From NCBI GenBank assembly GCA_045595795.1, contig JAZOBC010000037.1:6931-70930 (forward strand): a stretch of 64,000 bases of DNA, read 5' to 3'. Positions 9,227-17,932 of the stretch are shown in pieces. The notes under the pieces are model-generated. The model was not told the DNA's origin, did no database searches, and saw only the letters and a list, made by a program, of their open reading frames with translations. The translations under genes and the position numbers were made by a program. The DNA comes from UMGS755 sp045595795. Lineage in GTDB: Bacteria; Bacillota; Clostridia; UBA1381; UBA9506. Each line of letters opens with the position of its first letter. The stretch's first letter is position 1.

Positions 9227-10100
9227 AGCCCTTACCTCCTAACTCATAAATAAAGACTTCTTCCAATGTTAAAGGAATCAAATCGGAAAGCAGCGGGTCG
9301 AAAGCCGCAACTGTTTCTACTATGTCTTCGCTTTTGCCCCGGAGAATCAACAAATGCACACGCCCTGACACCGTATGGCTCAGCACTGTCAGTTTCTCAT
9401 TTAATGCTTCTGGAAACTCACCACTAAAGGCAAGCTGCAGCTTAAAGGTATCAGACTTCATATCTGACAGGGCTTTCTGCAAAAGCACCTCGCCCTGATG
9501 CAAAATGCCCACATGGTCACACACGTCCTCTAATTCGCGCAGGTTATGACTGGAAATTAAAACGGTAACATTTCTTTCTTCCACTTCCTGCAAAATAACA
9601 CCCCATACCTTTTTACGCATAACAGGGTCTAAGCCGTCAACCGGCTCGTCCAAAATAATTACATCCGGCATGCAGCTCATTGAAATCCAAAAAGCCACCT
9701 GCTTTTGCATGCCCTTGGAGAATCTTGCCACACGTTTTTTCTCGTCTAACTGAAACAAATCTCTTAGTGCCTCATATCGTTCCCACGAAAAATTCGGATA
9801 CATACTGCTATAAAACTTCGCCATATCCTTTGGTGTAAAGGTTGCAGGGAAAAACAAATCATCCGGTATGTAGCTGACACGCTCTTTGAGGCTGTCATTA
9901 TCCCGCACATCTTCCCCATCAATCTTCACGGCGCCGCCATTTGTTCTATATACACCGCACAGACATTTAATCAATGTCGTCTTGCCTGAACCATTAGGAC
10001 CTACCAATCCAAAAACACTGCCCTGTTCAACCGACAGGGTGACACCATTTAAAGCCGTGTGGTCATCAAACCGTTTGGTTAGATTTTCAATTTGAATCAT
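9201..10100 (-). CDS. ABC transporter ATP-binding protein (YtrB-like)
   Basis: A 299-residue ATPase with Walker A (GPNGSGKTT), a signature segment degenerated to FSKGMQKQV, Walker B (VIILDEPVDGLDP) and a switch histidine in LISSHNLRELE. The atypical signature SKGMQKQ is frequent in ABC-2-type exporter ATPases. The C-terminal ~85 residues form the accessory domain seen in this class. It overlaps the regulator gene by 14 bases and the permease by 26 bases. Confidence 0.9.
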   Translation of the reverse strand: MIQIENLTKRFDDHTALNGVTLSVEQGSVFGLVGPNGSGKTTLIKCLCGVYRTNGGAVKIDGEDVRDNDSLKERVSYIPDDLFFPATFTPKDMAKFYSSMYPNFSWERYEALRDLFQLDEKKRVARFSKGMQKQVAFWISMSCMPDVIILDEPVDGLDPVMRKKVWGVILQEVEERNVTVLISSHNLRELEDVCDHVGILHQGEVLLQKALSDMKSDTFKLQLAFSGEFPEALNEKLTVLSHTVSGRVHLLILRGKSEDIVETVAAFDPLLSDLIPLTLEEVFIYELGGKGYDFQTILA

Positions 10101-10464
10101 GCTTGTCTCCTCCTTTTTTCAGATAGCTGATTAATTCATCCTCAGAAAGTCCCAGATACAAAAGCTCCGCACTGCAGGCAGAAAAGGTTTTCAGCAATGC
10201 CTGAATTCTGTCAGTCTGCTCTGCTTCCTGTTTGGGAGATACAAAATTGCCCTTGCCCTTAACCGAATAGATAAACCCTTCGTTTTCCAGCTCACGATAG
10301 GCACGCTGGATGGTGTTTGGGTTAATCGCCAGACTTCCGGCAATCTCTCTGACCGAGGGAATTTTTTCACCTTCTTTTAAAACACCCTTCATAATCAGCT
10401 TTTTCAGTTCATCCCGCACCTGTTCATAAATGGCCTTTTGACTGCGGTAGTCAATTTGAATCAT
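10087..10464 (-). CDS. GntR-family regulator, YtrA subfamily
   Basis: A 125-residue protein with an N-terminal winged helix (about residues 8-75; motifs IYEQVRDELKKLI, LKEGEKIPSVREIA, NPNTIQRAYRELENEG) and only a short helical C-terminus. The short effector region is typical of YtrA-type GntR proteins, which repress their own ABC operon. It is the first gene of that operon and lies next to a palindromic operator at its start site. Confidence 0.93.
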   Translation of the reverse strand: MIQIDYRSQKAIYEQVRDELKKLIMKGVLKEGEKIPSVREIAGSLAINPNTIQRAYRELENEGFIYSVKGKGNFVSPKQEAEQTDRIQALLKTFSACSAELLYLGLSEDELISYLKKGGDKHDSN

Positions 10465-10478
10465 TGTATCACCACCCC

Positions 10479-10505
10479 AAGTGTACTATTTGTATTAATA
10501 CACTT
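10479..10505 (-). promoter_or_regulatory. Probable GntR/YtrA operator
   Basis: An inverted repeat AAGTGTA (10479-10485) and TACACTT (10499-10505) encloses a second perfect palindrome TGTATTAATACA (10491-10502). It covers the expected transcription start, immediately downstream of the -10 box, where repressor binding would block initiation. Confidence 0.75.
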
Positions 10506-10507
10506 AG

Positions 10508-10536
10508 ATTTTAGCACAGTGAAAAAACAATGTCAA
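10508..10536 (-). promoter_or_regulatory. Promoter of the GntR-ABC operon
   Basis: On the minus strand: TTGACA (10531-10536), a 17-base spacer, TAAAAT (10508-10513). The operator lies just downstream. Confidence 0.88.
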
Positions 10537-10724
10537 GCATCTTTTTGAAAAATTTTTTACAATGTCGCAACCAAAAACTTTGCTTCCTAATATTATACAA
10601 ACGAAATTTTTCTGCTTTAACTCTAATCCCAGCATAAAATATTGTGCCTAAAAATTACTCTCACACAACATCTTGTATGTTACGCTTCGGTTTCAAAAAA
10701 ATTAAATTTTTTTTGCAAAAACTA

Positions 10725-10753
10725 TTGCAAAATGCACAAAAATAGAGTAAAAT
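10725..10753 (+). promoter_or_regulatory. Promoter of the division/cell-wall cluster
   Basis: TTGCAA (10725-10730), a 17-base spacer, TAAAAT (10748-10753). The expected start near 10760 falls just before the MraZ boxes. The rest of 10537-10724 is AT-rich and I see no gene in it. Confidence 0.8.
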
Positions 10754-10767
10754 TATATCAAGATGGT

Positions 10768-10799
10768 GAAAAGTGGAGCAAAGTGGAGCAAAAAAGGTG
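10768..10799 (+). promoter_or_regulatory. MraZ-binding boxes
   Basis: Direct repeats with a 10-base period: AAAAGTGGAGC, AAAGTGGAGC and a weaker AAAAAGGTG. Tandem AAAGTG-type boxes upstream of mraZ are the known binding sites of MraZ, so the cluster is probably autoregulated. Confidence 0.8.
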
Positions 10800-10894
10800 T
10801 ATTTTTCTTAAACAATTTAAGAAAAAAAGACCATTGCTTCCGTTTTTGCTTCCCTAAATTTATTTAAAACGACCGGAAAGGACGGTGAAAGGCA

Positions 10895-11326
10895 TTGTTT
10901 ATCGGCGAATATCAACACTCATTAGACGCAAAAGGCAGAATGTTTGTACCCGCAAAATTTCGTGACGACTTAGGCGATGTCTTTATCGTAACCTTGGGTC
11001 TTGACAACTGCCTCTTCGTTTTCCCCACCGAGGAATTTGATCGGTTAAAGGCAAAACTGGATGCCATCTCCATCACCAATAAAGACGCTCGTCGTTTCGC
11101 CCGCTTCTTCTTTGCAAGAGCCTGCGAGTGTGAAATGGATAAGCAAGGCAGAATCATGCTGCCGGCTAACCTGCGTGAATATGCAAAGCTGACAAAAGAC
11201 ATAACCGTTGTGGGCGTTTCAAATCGTGTTGAACTTTGGGATACCGATGCTTGGGAAGAAACCCACAGTTTTGATAATTTCAGCCCTGATGAACTATCTG
11301 AGAAAATGGAGCTGTTAGGCCTATGA
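10895..11326 (+). CDS. mraZ: Transcriptional regulator MraZ
   Basis: A 143-residue protein with two AbrB-like halves, each ending in the DxKGR motif: SLDAKGRMFVPAKF near residue 10 and EMDKQGRIMLPANL near residue 83. The start is a TTG at 10895, because the typical MFIGEYQH opening begins there and no in-frame ATG lies upstream. MraZ forms ring-shaped oligomers that bind the AAAGTG boxes upstream and tune the division cluster. It overlaps rsmH by 4 bases. Confidence 0.95.
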   Translation: MFIGEYQHSLDAKGRMFVPAKFRDDLGDVFIVTLGLDNCLFVFPTEEFDRLKAKLDAISITNKDARRFARFFFARACECEMDKQGRIMLPANLREYAKLTKDITVVGVSNRVELWDTDAWEETHSFDNFSPDELSEKMELLGL

Positions 11327-12264
11327 CAGAAATGCAGTTTCACCATGTTCCCGTCATGCTGAATCCTTGTCTCGAGGCACTTACTATTCAGCCGAATGGC
11401 ATCTACGTTGACGGCACCTTGGGCGGCGCAGGACACAGCAGCGAGATTGTTCGCCGCTTAGAGGGAGGCAGGCTGATTGGTTTTGACAGAGACCCCATGG
11501 CAATCCGTGTTTCCACGGAACGTCTGTTAGCATTTTCCGATCGGGTGACACTGGTAAACCGAAACCACTCAGAAGTGAAGGAAGCCTTGCTGGAACTCGG
11601 CATCCCTGCCATCCATGGCGCTCTTCTTGATTTAGGTGTTTCATCTCATCAGTTAGATGAAGCCTCACGAGGTTTTTCCTACATGCAGGACGCGCCTTTA
11701 GACATGAGAATGAACCCTGATGACCCACAGAGTGCATATGATGTGGTGAATACCTATTCAAAAGAAGAACTCGAAAATATCATATTCAATTATGGCGAAG
11801 AACGTTGGGCTCGCCGCATTGCAGAATTTATTGTAAAAGAGCGAAACAACTCTCCTATTAAAACCACAGGTGAGCTGGTGAACGTGATTAAAAAAGCCGT
11901 TCCTAAAAGCGCACGTCGCGACGGTCCCCACCCTGCCAAAAGAACTTTTCAGGCAATTCGAATTGAAGTAAACAACGAGTTGGGCGGTTTAAAAACTGCC
12001 GTCCACGATTTTATTGATGTGTTGGCCTCTGGCGGACGACTCGCCATCATTACCTTTCACTCATTGGAAGACAGAATTGTTAAAACTGCTTTCCGCGAAA
12101 AAGAAAGAGGTTGCACCTGCCCACCCGAATGTCCGGTTTGCTTATGTGGCAAGCAAAGTGCCGGCAAGGTGATTTCGCGAAAACCCATTTTGCCAACAGA
12201 AATAGAAATTGAAGAAAATCCCAGAGCCCGAAGTGCCAAGCTTCGTGTTTTCGAAAAAATCTAA
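11323..12264 (+). CDS. rsmH: 16S rRNA m4C1402 methyltransferase RsmH
   Basis: A 313-residue SAM-dependent methyltransferase. The SAM-binding motif DGTLGGAGHS is near residue 30, followed by GFDRDP, LLDLGVSSHQLD and ITFHSLEDR, all conserved in RsmH/MraW. It N4-methylates C1402 in the ribosomal P site. The C-terminal CTCPPECPVC segment carries four cysteines, a common family feature. The start overlaps the mraZ stop. Confidence 0.95.
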   Translation: MTEMQFHHVPVMLNPCLEALTIQPNGIYVDGTLGGAGHSSEIVRRLEGGRLIGFDRDPMAIRVSTERLLAFSDRVTLVNRNHSEVKEALLELGIPAIHGALLDLGVSSHQLDEASRGFSYMQDAPLDMRMNPDDPQSAYDVVNTYSKEELENIIFNYGEERWARRIAEFIVKERNNSPIKTTGELVNVIKKAVPKSARRDGPHPAKRTFQAIRIEVNNELGGLKTAVHDFIDVLASGGRLAIITFHSLEDRIVKTAFREKERGCTCPPECPVCLCGKQSAGKVISRKPILPTEIEIEENPRARSAKLRVFEKI

Positions 12265-12284
12265 TGAAATGGAGTGAACATCCG

Positions 12285-12761
12285 GTGAACACAAGAACGA
12301 ATCTGGCTTATAATGACAGACAGACTGTTTCCTACCCTACGCAACATCCTTATACTTCGCCGAATGTCAGAATTAAGGTTTCTAAAAAGAAGGAAGCCCA
12401 AGCGCAGAAACGCCTTCACGCTTTGGGCATCGTGAAGCTCGCCCTTCTCGCCGCCTGTGCTTTCTTGGTACTGTTTCGCGGCGTTATGATTACCGATCGC
12501 AGCAATAGTGTTGAACAAAAGGAAAGTCAGCTGAACGCTCTCATCACTTCTAATGAGAAGCTTCAGTTTGAAATTGACCGGTCTTTGGATTTAAAAAACG
12601 TTGAGACGATTGCTCGTGATGAATTGGGCATGCGTCGCGCTGAGAAATATCAGACCATTTACTTGGACATGTCGCAAGGTGACTGCGTTGAAAAGGTTGC
12701 TAAAAATGAATTTTCTATCGTCAGCCGTGTCGGTGAGTTTTTAATGGCATATTTGGATTAG
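12285..12761 (+). CDS. ftsL: Cell division protein FtsL-like
   Basis: A small bitopic protein: basic cytoplasmic N-terminus, one membrane helix (about residues 45-65), then a coiled coil (about 70-105) with the end motif ARDELGMRRAEKYQTIYLD. The position between rsmH and the transpeptidase gene, with this topology, identifies FtsL. It forms the FtsQLB complex that activates septal wall synthesis. I prefer the GTG at 12285 (GGAG 10 bases upstream). The ATG at 12264 overlaps the rsmH stop but has no SD and would add seven residues. Confidence 0.8.
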   Translation: MNTRTNLAYNDRQTVSYPTQHPYTSPNVRIKVSKKKEAQAQKRLHALGIVKLALLAACAFLVLFRGVMITDRSNSVEQKESQLNALITSNEKLQFEIDRSLDLKNVETIARDELGMRRAEKYQTIYLDMSQGDCVEKVAKNEFSIVSRVGEFLMAYLD

Positions 12762-12826
12762 ACCGGCATTATAATAATACTACAGTCTTGCAAAGGAGCT
12801 GAGAGCGATTTGCTCTTGATAATACG

Positions 12827-15022
12827 ATGAATGAAACAGTTCCAAAAAGAAAAATAAGAATCCGTATTTTGAATATTTTCTTAGCCTTTGCCGCTATTTT
12901 AATTTTGCTTGGCGTAAGGCTTGTTTTTTTACAGATTATAGATGGCGGAGAGCTACAAAAAAGAGCGGTGGAACAACAGACTCGTGATAGTCTGGTGGCG
13001 TCCCACCGCGGTGCTATTTATGACAGAAATCGCAAAACACTGGCACAGAGCTCTACAGCACAAACCGTAACCGCCAACCCCAATGAAATTCACAAAGCAA
13101 AAAAAGATATCTACGAAACAGCTTCAAAACTGGCTCCCATTCTGCAGATGGAAACGAGTGATATCGTAACGTTATTGGAGAAAGAGACCAATCACGTTAC
13201 CATCAAACGCCGCATAGAGGATGATATGGCAAACGCCATTCGTGAGCTTGAACTCACAGGCATCTATCTGCAGGAAGACGCCAAACGCTACTACCCTTAC
13301 GGTAATTTTGCCTCTCACATTTTAGGCTTCGTAGGAAATGATAATCAAGGTCTTGGCGGTATCGAAAATCTTTACGATGAAGAATTAAAAGGCGTGCCCG
13401 GCCGCGTGATTGCTTTGAAAAATGCCTTGGATACAGATATGCCCTTTAAACAAGAAAAACATATTGATCCGGAAAACGGCACCAATGTTGTTCTTACCAT
13501 TGATGAGGTCATTCAGCATTTTGCCGAAAAGCATTTGGAAGCCGCATATTACGAAGAAAAGGTGCAATCCGGCGCTGCTGCTATTGTAACCGACGTACAA
13601 ACCGGTGAAGTGCTCGCCATGGTTACAAAGCCTGACTTCGACTTAAACAGCGCATTTACGCTTCCCGAAGATGTGGAAACGCAGCTTCAAACAATCAGCG
13701 ACGAGCAGGAACGCTTAACCGCACGCTCTGCCGCACTGGAAAAAATGTGGCGTAACAAAGCGGTTGTGGACTCTTACGAACCCGGTTCCTGCTTCAAAAT
13801 CATCACAGGATGTATGGCACTCGAAGAAGGTCTTATCACACCCGAAAGTCCCTTCTTCTGTTCCGGATCAAAGAAGGTTGAAAACCGCGTTATCAACTGC
13901 TCTCACCACGAGGGTCATGGTGCTCAAACCTTTGCTGATGCCGTTAAAAACTCATGCAACCCTGCCTTTATCGATGTTGGTTTATTGGTGGGTAAAGAAA
14001 AATTCAAAGAATATTACAAAGCCTTTGGTTTTATGAATACCACCGGCTTTGATCTTCCCGGTGAGGCTTCCGGTCTTTTCTACTCTGACGCCAATTATAA
14101 CACAGTTGAGTTGGCAACCGCTTCCTTTGGCCAGGGACCTGTCGTTACCCCACTACAGCTCATTGCAGCCGTTGGCGCCGTGGCAAACGGCGGCAAACTG
14201 ATGAAACCCTATCTGGTGAAAGAACTCATCGACGACAACGGTAATGTTGTCAAAAAAACCGAACCCACCGTGGTGCGCCAGGTTATTTCTCAAAAAACCT
14301 CTGAACAAATGTGTGCCATGCTGGAAAATACTGTTTCAAACGGAACAGGACAAAACGCCTATATCAAAGGTTATCGCGTAGCCGGAAAAACTGGTACATC
14401 AGAAAAAATTCCCCGTGGCAATAGTAAATATATTTCATCTTTTATTGCCTTTGCGCCTGCAAACGACCCAAAAATTGCTTGTCTTGTTGTGCTGGATGAG
14501 CCTTCCAACGGTCAATATTATGGTGGCGCCATTGCCGCACCTGTGGTTGGCAAAATCTTAGAAGACACTCTACGTTACTTGGGCATTGAGCCGCAATATA
14601 CTGAAGAAGAAAAGCAAAGTCTTGAGGTTTATGTGCCGGATGTGAAGGGTCTCTCCACAGAAAATGCTACCAAAAATCTGAAAAACGAAAACTTATCCTA
14701 CCGTATCGTCGGCGAAGGCACCACTGTTCTCAGTCAGATGCCCAAAACCGGTTCCAGCCTCGCCGCCGGTTCTGTTGTGATTTTATACACCGAAGAAAAC
14801 ATTTCCGAGGTTGTAACCGTTCCCGACGTTTCGGACTTATCCTTATCTGAAGCGCGCTCGATTTTAGCAGAGTGTCGTTTGAACATGACTGTGACCGGCG
14901 CCGGTGCAACCGGTCAGTCCTCGAACCTGACAGTTGCCAACAGTCAGTATCCCGAAGCCGGTACCGTGGTTGATGAGGGTACCATTGTAGAGGTTGAATT
15001 CCGATACTTAGACGTTGACTAA
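12827..15022 (+). CDS. Septal/spore peptidoglycan transpeptidase (class B PBP, FtsI/SpoVD) with two PASTA domains
   Basis: A 731-residue class B penicillin-binding protein. One N-terminal membrane helix (about 12-32) is followed by the dimerisation domain (RGAIYDRN) and the transpeptidase domain, with the catalytic serine in EPGSCFK, the second motif NSCNPAF and the third AGKTGTSEK. Two C-terminal PASTA domains begin with YVPDVKGLS and VPDVSDLS. PASTA-bearing class B PBPs in Clostridia include SpoVD and FtsI, which I cannot separate here. It is the only class B PBP in the cluster. The nearest SD (AAAGGAG) lies 28 bases before the ATG, separated by a small hairpin. Confidence 0.93.
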   Translation: MNETVPKRKIRIRILNIFLAFAAILILLGVRLVFLQIIDGGELQKRAVEQQTRDSLVASHRGAIYDRNRKTLAQSSTAQTVTANPNEIHKAKKDIYETASKLAPILQMETSDIVTLLEKETNHVTIKRRIEDDMANAIRELELTGIYLQEDAKRYYPYGNFASHILGFVGNDNQGLGGIENLYDEELKGVPGRVIALKNALDTDMPFKQEKHIDPENGTNVVLTIDEVIQHFAEKHLEAAYYEEKVQSGAAAIVTDVQTGEVLAMVTKPDFDLNSAFTLPEDVETQLQTISDEQERLTARSAALEKMWRNKAVVDSYEPGSCFKIITGCMALEEGLITPESPFFCSGSKKVENRVINCSHHEGHGAQTFADAVKNSCNPAFIDVGLLVGKEKFKEYYKAFGFMNTTGFDLPGEASGLFYSDANYNTVELATASFGQGPVVTPLQLIAAVGAVANGGKLMKPYLVKELIDDNGNVVKKTEPTVVRQVISQKTSEQMCAMLENTVSNGTGQNAYIKGYRVAGKTGTSEKIPRGNSKYISSFIAFAPANDPKIACLVVLDEPSNGQYYGGAIAAPVVGKILEDTLRYLGIEPQYTEEEKQSLEVYVPDVKGLSTENATKNLKNENLSYRIVGEGTTVLSQMPKTGSSLAAGSVVILYTEENISEVVTVPDVSDLSLSEARSILAECRLNMTVTGAGATGQSSNLTVANSQYPEAGTVVDEGTIVEVEFRYLDVD

Positions 15023-15059
15023 CTTGCCTCGTAAATTTTATTTGAAAGGAGCTACCGTC

Positions 15060-16511
15060 ATGAAGCTTAGCACACTGCTCGCAGGTGTTGCCCTGCAGGA
15101 ACCTGCAAAAAACGATCCGGATATCACAGCTGTTGCATATGACTCACGCCGCGTTACGCCCGGCTGTCTGTTTGTTTGCATCAAAGGCTATGCAACAGAC
15201 GGTCATCAATATATCGACAGCGCAATCAAAAACGGCGCAGCCGCCATTTTGGTGCAAGACCCTACCCGGCGCGAGGATGTTTTATGTGTCTGCGCACAAG
15301 ATACACGCCTAGCTCTGGCGCAGATTGCTGCTAATTTCTACGAGCATCCCGAACGAGAACTGAAAATTATCGGCGTAACAGGAACCAACGGTAAAACCAC
15401 TGTCACTACCTTAATCAAAAGCGTGCTGGAGTTTTCCGGAAACACCGTGGGGCTCATTGGCACCAACGAAAACATGATTGGTACACAGGTATTGCCTACA
15501 GAGCGTACAACGCCTGAATCCCTTGAACTGTTTGCTTTGTTTCGTCAAATGGTCTCAGCAGGTGTTTCACACGTTGTAATGGAAGTTTCTTCTCACTCTT
15601 TAATTCTGCATCGTGTGGCAGGTATACTGTTTGAGGTGGCGGTTTTCACCAATTTAACACAAGACCATCTTGATTTTCACGAAACCATGGAAAACTACTA
15701 TCAGGCAAAGCGTCTACTCTTTTCCATGTGCAAAACCGGCGTAATCAACATAGATGATGCATACGGAAAACGTTTGTCCGAAGACGCACCTTGTCCGCTT
15801 TTAACCTATGCCATTGATTCAGCAGCCAACCTTACGGCAACAAATATTCGCATCTCACCACGCGGTGTCATTTTTGACATCGCTGCACAAGATAAAACCC
15901 TGTCAGCACGTTTAGGCATTCCGGGAAAATTTTCCGTTTATAATGCTTTAGCTGCGCTTTCCGCTTGTGCCGCACTTGAAATTTCACCGGAAAAATCCGT
16001 GGATGCGTTGCTTGTTGCAAAAGGCGTGAAAGGACGCGCTGAAACCGTATATACCCGAACGGATTATACCATTTTAATCGACTACGCACACACACCGGAC
16101 GGCTTGGAAAATATCATTAAAACCGTTAAGGAGTTCACTCCGGGGCGCGTGGTAACTCTCTTTGGTTGCGGTGGTGACAGAGACCCTGTAAAACGCTCTA
16201 TTATGGGTAAAATTGCAGGGCAGCTGTCCGATTACTGTTTCATCACCTCAGATAATCCACGCACCGAAGATCCTCTGGCCATCATCCGACAAATTGAAGA
16301 AGGTATGCAAGAAACCGATTGTGAATACACCATCATTGAAAACCGACGTGAGGCAATCCGTCAGGCTATGGTCACAGCAAAGCCCGGTGATTGTATCATT
16401 TTAGCTGGAAAGGGACATGAGACTTACCAAATTATCGGTAAAGAGAAACGTCATTTTGATGAACGCGAAGTCGTGCAAGAAGTTCTTGCCGACCTTGCTG
16501 CAAAATCATAA
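15060..16511 (+). CDS. murE: UDP-MurNAc-tripeptide synthetase MurE (meso-DAP type)
   Basis: A 483-residue Mur ligase. ATP-binding motif GVTGTNGKTT, then SSHSL and the DNPRTEDP motif near residue 400. DNPR is the determinant for meso-diaminopimelate, so this organism probably makes a DAP-type wall. The start is the ATG at 15060, with GAAAGGAG 9 bases upstream. A longer in-frame opening from 15015 lacks an SD and would overlap the PBP gene. Confidence 0.95.
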   Translation: MKLSTLLAGVALQEPAKNDPDITAVAYDSRRVTPGCLFVCIKGYATDGHQYIDSAIKNGAAAILVQDPTRREDVLCVCAQDTRLALAQIAANFYEHPERELKIIGVTGTNGKTTVTTLIKSVLEFSGNTVGLIGTNENMIGTQVLPTERTTPESLELFALFRQMVSAGVSHVVMEVSSHSLILHRVAGILFEVAVFTNLTQDHLDFHETMENYYQAKRLLFSMCKTGVINIDDAYGKRLSEDAPCPLLTYAIDSAANLTATNIRISPRGVIFDIAAQDKTLSARLGIPGKFSVYNALAALSACAALEISPEKSVDALLVAKGVKGRAETVYTRTDYTILIDYAHTPDGLENIIKTVKEFTPGRVVTLFGCGGDRDPVKRSIMGKIAGQLSDYCFITSDNPRTEDPLAIIRQIEEGMQETDCEYTIIENRREAIRQAMVTAKPGDCIILAGKGHETYQIIGKEKRHFDEREVVQEVLADLAAKS

Positions 16512-16537
16512 TCAGCATAGAAAGAGTTGACTTTTAC

Positions 16538-17905
16538 ATGAAACCCATTTCCATTTCTGATATTCTCCGTGCCACAAGCGGCACACTGCTCTGTGGTCGG
16601 GAAAGCGAAACCGTGAGCGCCATTTGCACAGACACACGTACATTGTCTCAAGGGGGGCTCTTTGTACCCCTTGTGGGTGAGCGGTTTGATGCACATGACT
16701 TTATTGATGCAGCTTTTGCTGATGGCTGTTCTGCTGCACTCACCGCACGCGAAGACGTAAAGAAAGAGAAAACGATGATTCATGTGACTGACACACGCCG
16801 CGCTTTGGGTGATTTGGCAGCTTTTTATCGTCAGCAATTTAACATTCCCGTTGTTGCTGTGACAGGCAGTGTCGGTAAAACCACTGTAAAAGAGCTCACG
16901 GCTGCCGTGCTTTCTTCGCAACTAAATGTGCTGAAAACAGCAGGAAATTTTAACAACGAAATTGGCCTGCCGTTAACCCTGTTTCGCTTAGACGACAGTC
17001 ATCAGATTGCTATAACGGAAATGGGTATGAGCGGTTTTGGAGAAATTGACACCTTAGCATCTATTGCCACCCCCGATATTGGCATCATGACCAACATCGG
17101 TGTTTCACACATCGAAAAGCTTGGTAGTCAAGAAAACATTTATAAAGCGAAATCTGAGTTATTTCGTCATATCAAACCCGACGGAACGGTGATTTTAAAT
17201 TACGATGACCCCATTTTGCGGGCGCATCGCCACGAAATCCCCTGCAAAACCATCACGGTCGGTTTAAGTCCGGACTGCGATGTAACCGCAAAGGACATTA
17301 TGTCTCAGGCAGATCGTGTATCTTTTACGATTATCTGTGGTGATGATGCTGTGCCTGTGACTCTTGCTTTCCCTGGTGAGCACAACGTGATAAACGCGCT
17401 CCTCGCCTGCGCAGCAGGTCTCTGCGTCAACATTTCGTTAGTTGATGCTGCGAAAGCTTTAGAAACCTATGTGCCTGCTGACCGCCGCATGCAGCTCATC
17501 GATTGCAGTGGTATTACGGTGATTAATGATTGCTATAACGCTGCACCTGATTCCATGCGCGCGGCACTGAAAGTGCTCTGCGCACAAAGCGGTAGAAAAA
17601 TTGCCGTTTTAGGCGATATTAAGGAACTCGGTGAGCATACAAAGCCTGCTCACACCGCTATCGGCCAATTTGCCGCTGAATTAAAGATTGATGCCCTGTT
17701 TACCTTGGGTGAGTTTGGAAAAATGATTGCTGATGGTGCATTATCCGGCGGTATGAGTGTAGATTGTGTGTTCTCATTTGATGACATTACACAGCTATGT
17801 GACGCATTGGCAAACTATTTAAAACAAGGTGACACCGTGCTTGTGAAGGCCTCGCGCGCCATGCAACTTGAGCGCGTCACTGCACATCTGTCAGAACGTG
17901 CCTAA
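16538..17905 (+). CDS. murF: UDP-MurNAc-tripeptide--D-Ala-D-Ala ligase MurF
   Basis: A 455-residue Mur ligase with the ATP-binding motif VTGSVGKTTVKE (about residue 110) and the central NNEIGLPLTLF, TEMGMSGFGEI and NDCYNAAPDSM segments characteristic of MurF. It adds D-Ala-D-Ala to complete the pentapeptide. It directly follows murE, 26 bases apart, as in most such clusters. Confidence 0.95.
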   Translation: MKPISISDILRATSGTLLCGRESETVSAICTDTRTLSQGGLFVPLVGERFDAHDFIDAAFADGCSAALTAREDVKKEKTMIHVTDTRRALGDLAAFYRQQFNIPVVAVTGSVGKTTVKELTAAVLSSQLNVLKTAGNFNNEIGLPLTLFRLDDSHQIAITEMGMSGFGEIDTLASIATPDIGIMTNIGVSHIEKLGSQENIYKAKSELFRHIKPDGTVILNYDDPILRAHRHEIPCKTITVGLSPDCDVTAKDIMSQADRVSFTIICGDDAVPVTLAFPGEHNVINALLACAAGLCVNISLVDAAKALETYVPADRRMQLIDCSGITVINDCYNAAPDSMRAALKVLCAQSGRKIAVLGDIKELGEHTKPAHTAIGQFAAELKIDALFTLGEFGKMIADGALSGGMSVDCVFSFDDITQLCDALANYLKQGDTVLVKASRAMQLERVTAHLSERA

Positions 17906-17932
17906 GCACAACACTACAAAGGAGTTGAAACC

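Noticed and set aside
10642..10857. Plus-strand 71-codon frame before mraZ
   Set aside because: It spans the promoter and MraZ boxes, has no SD and no protein-like pattern.
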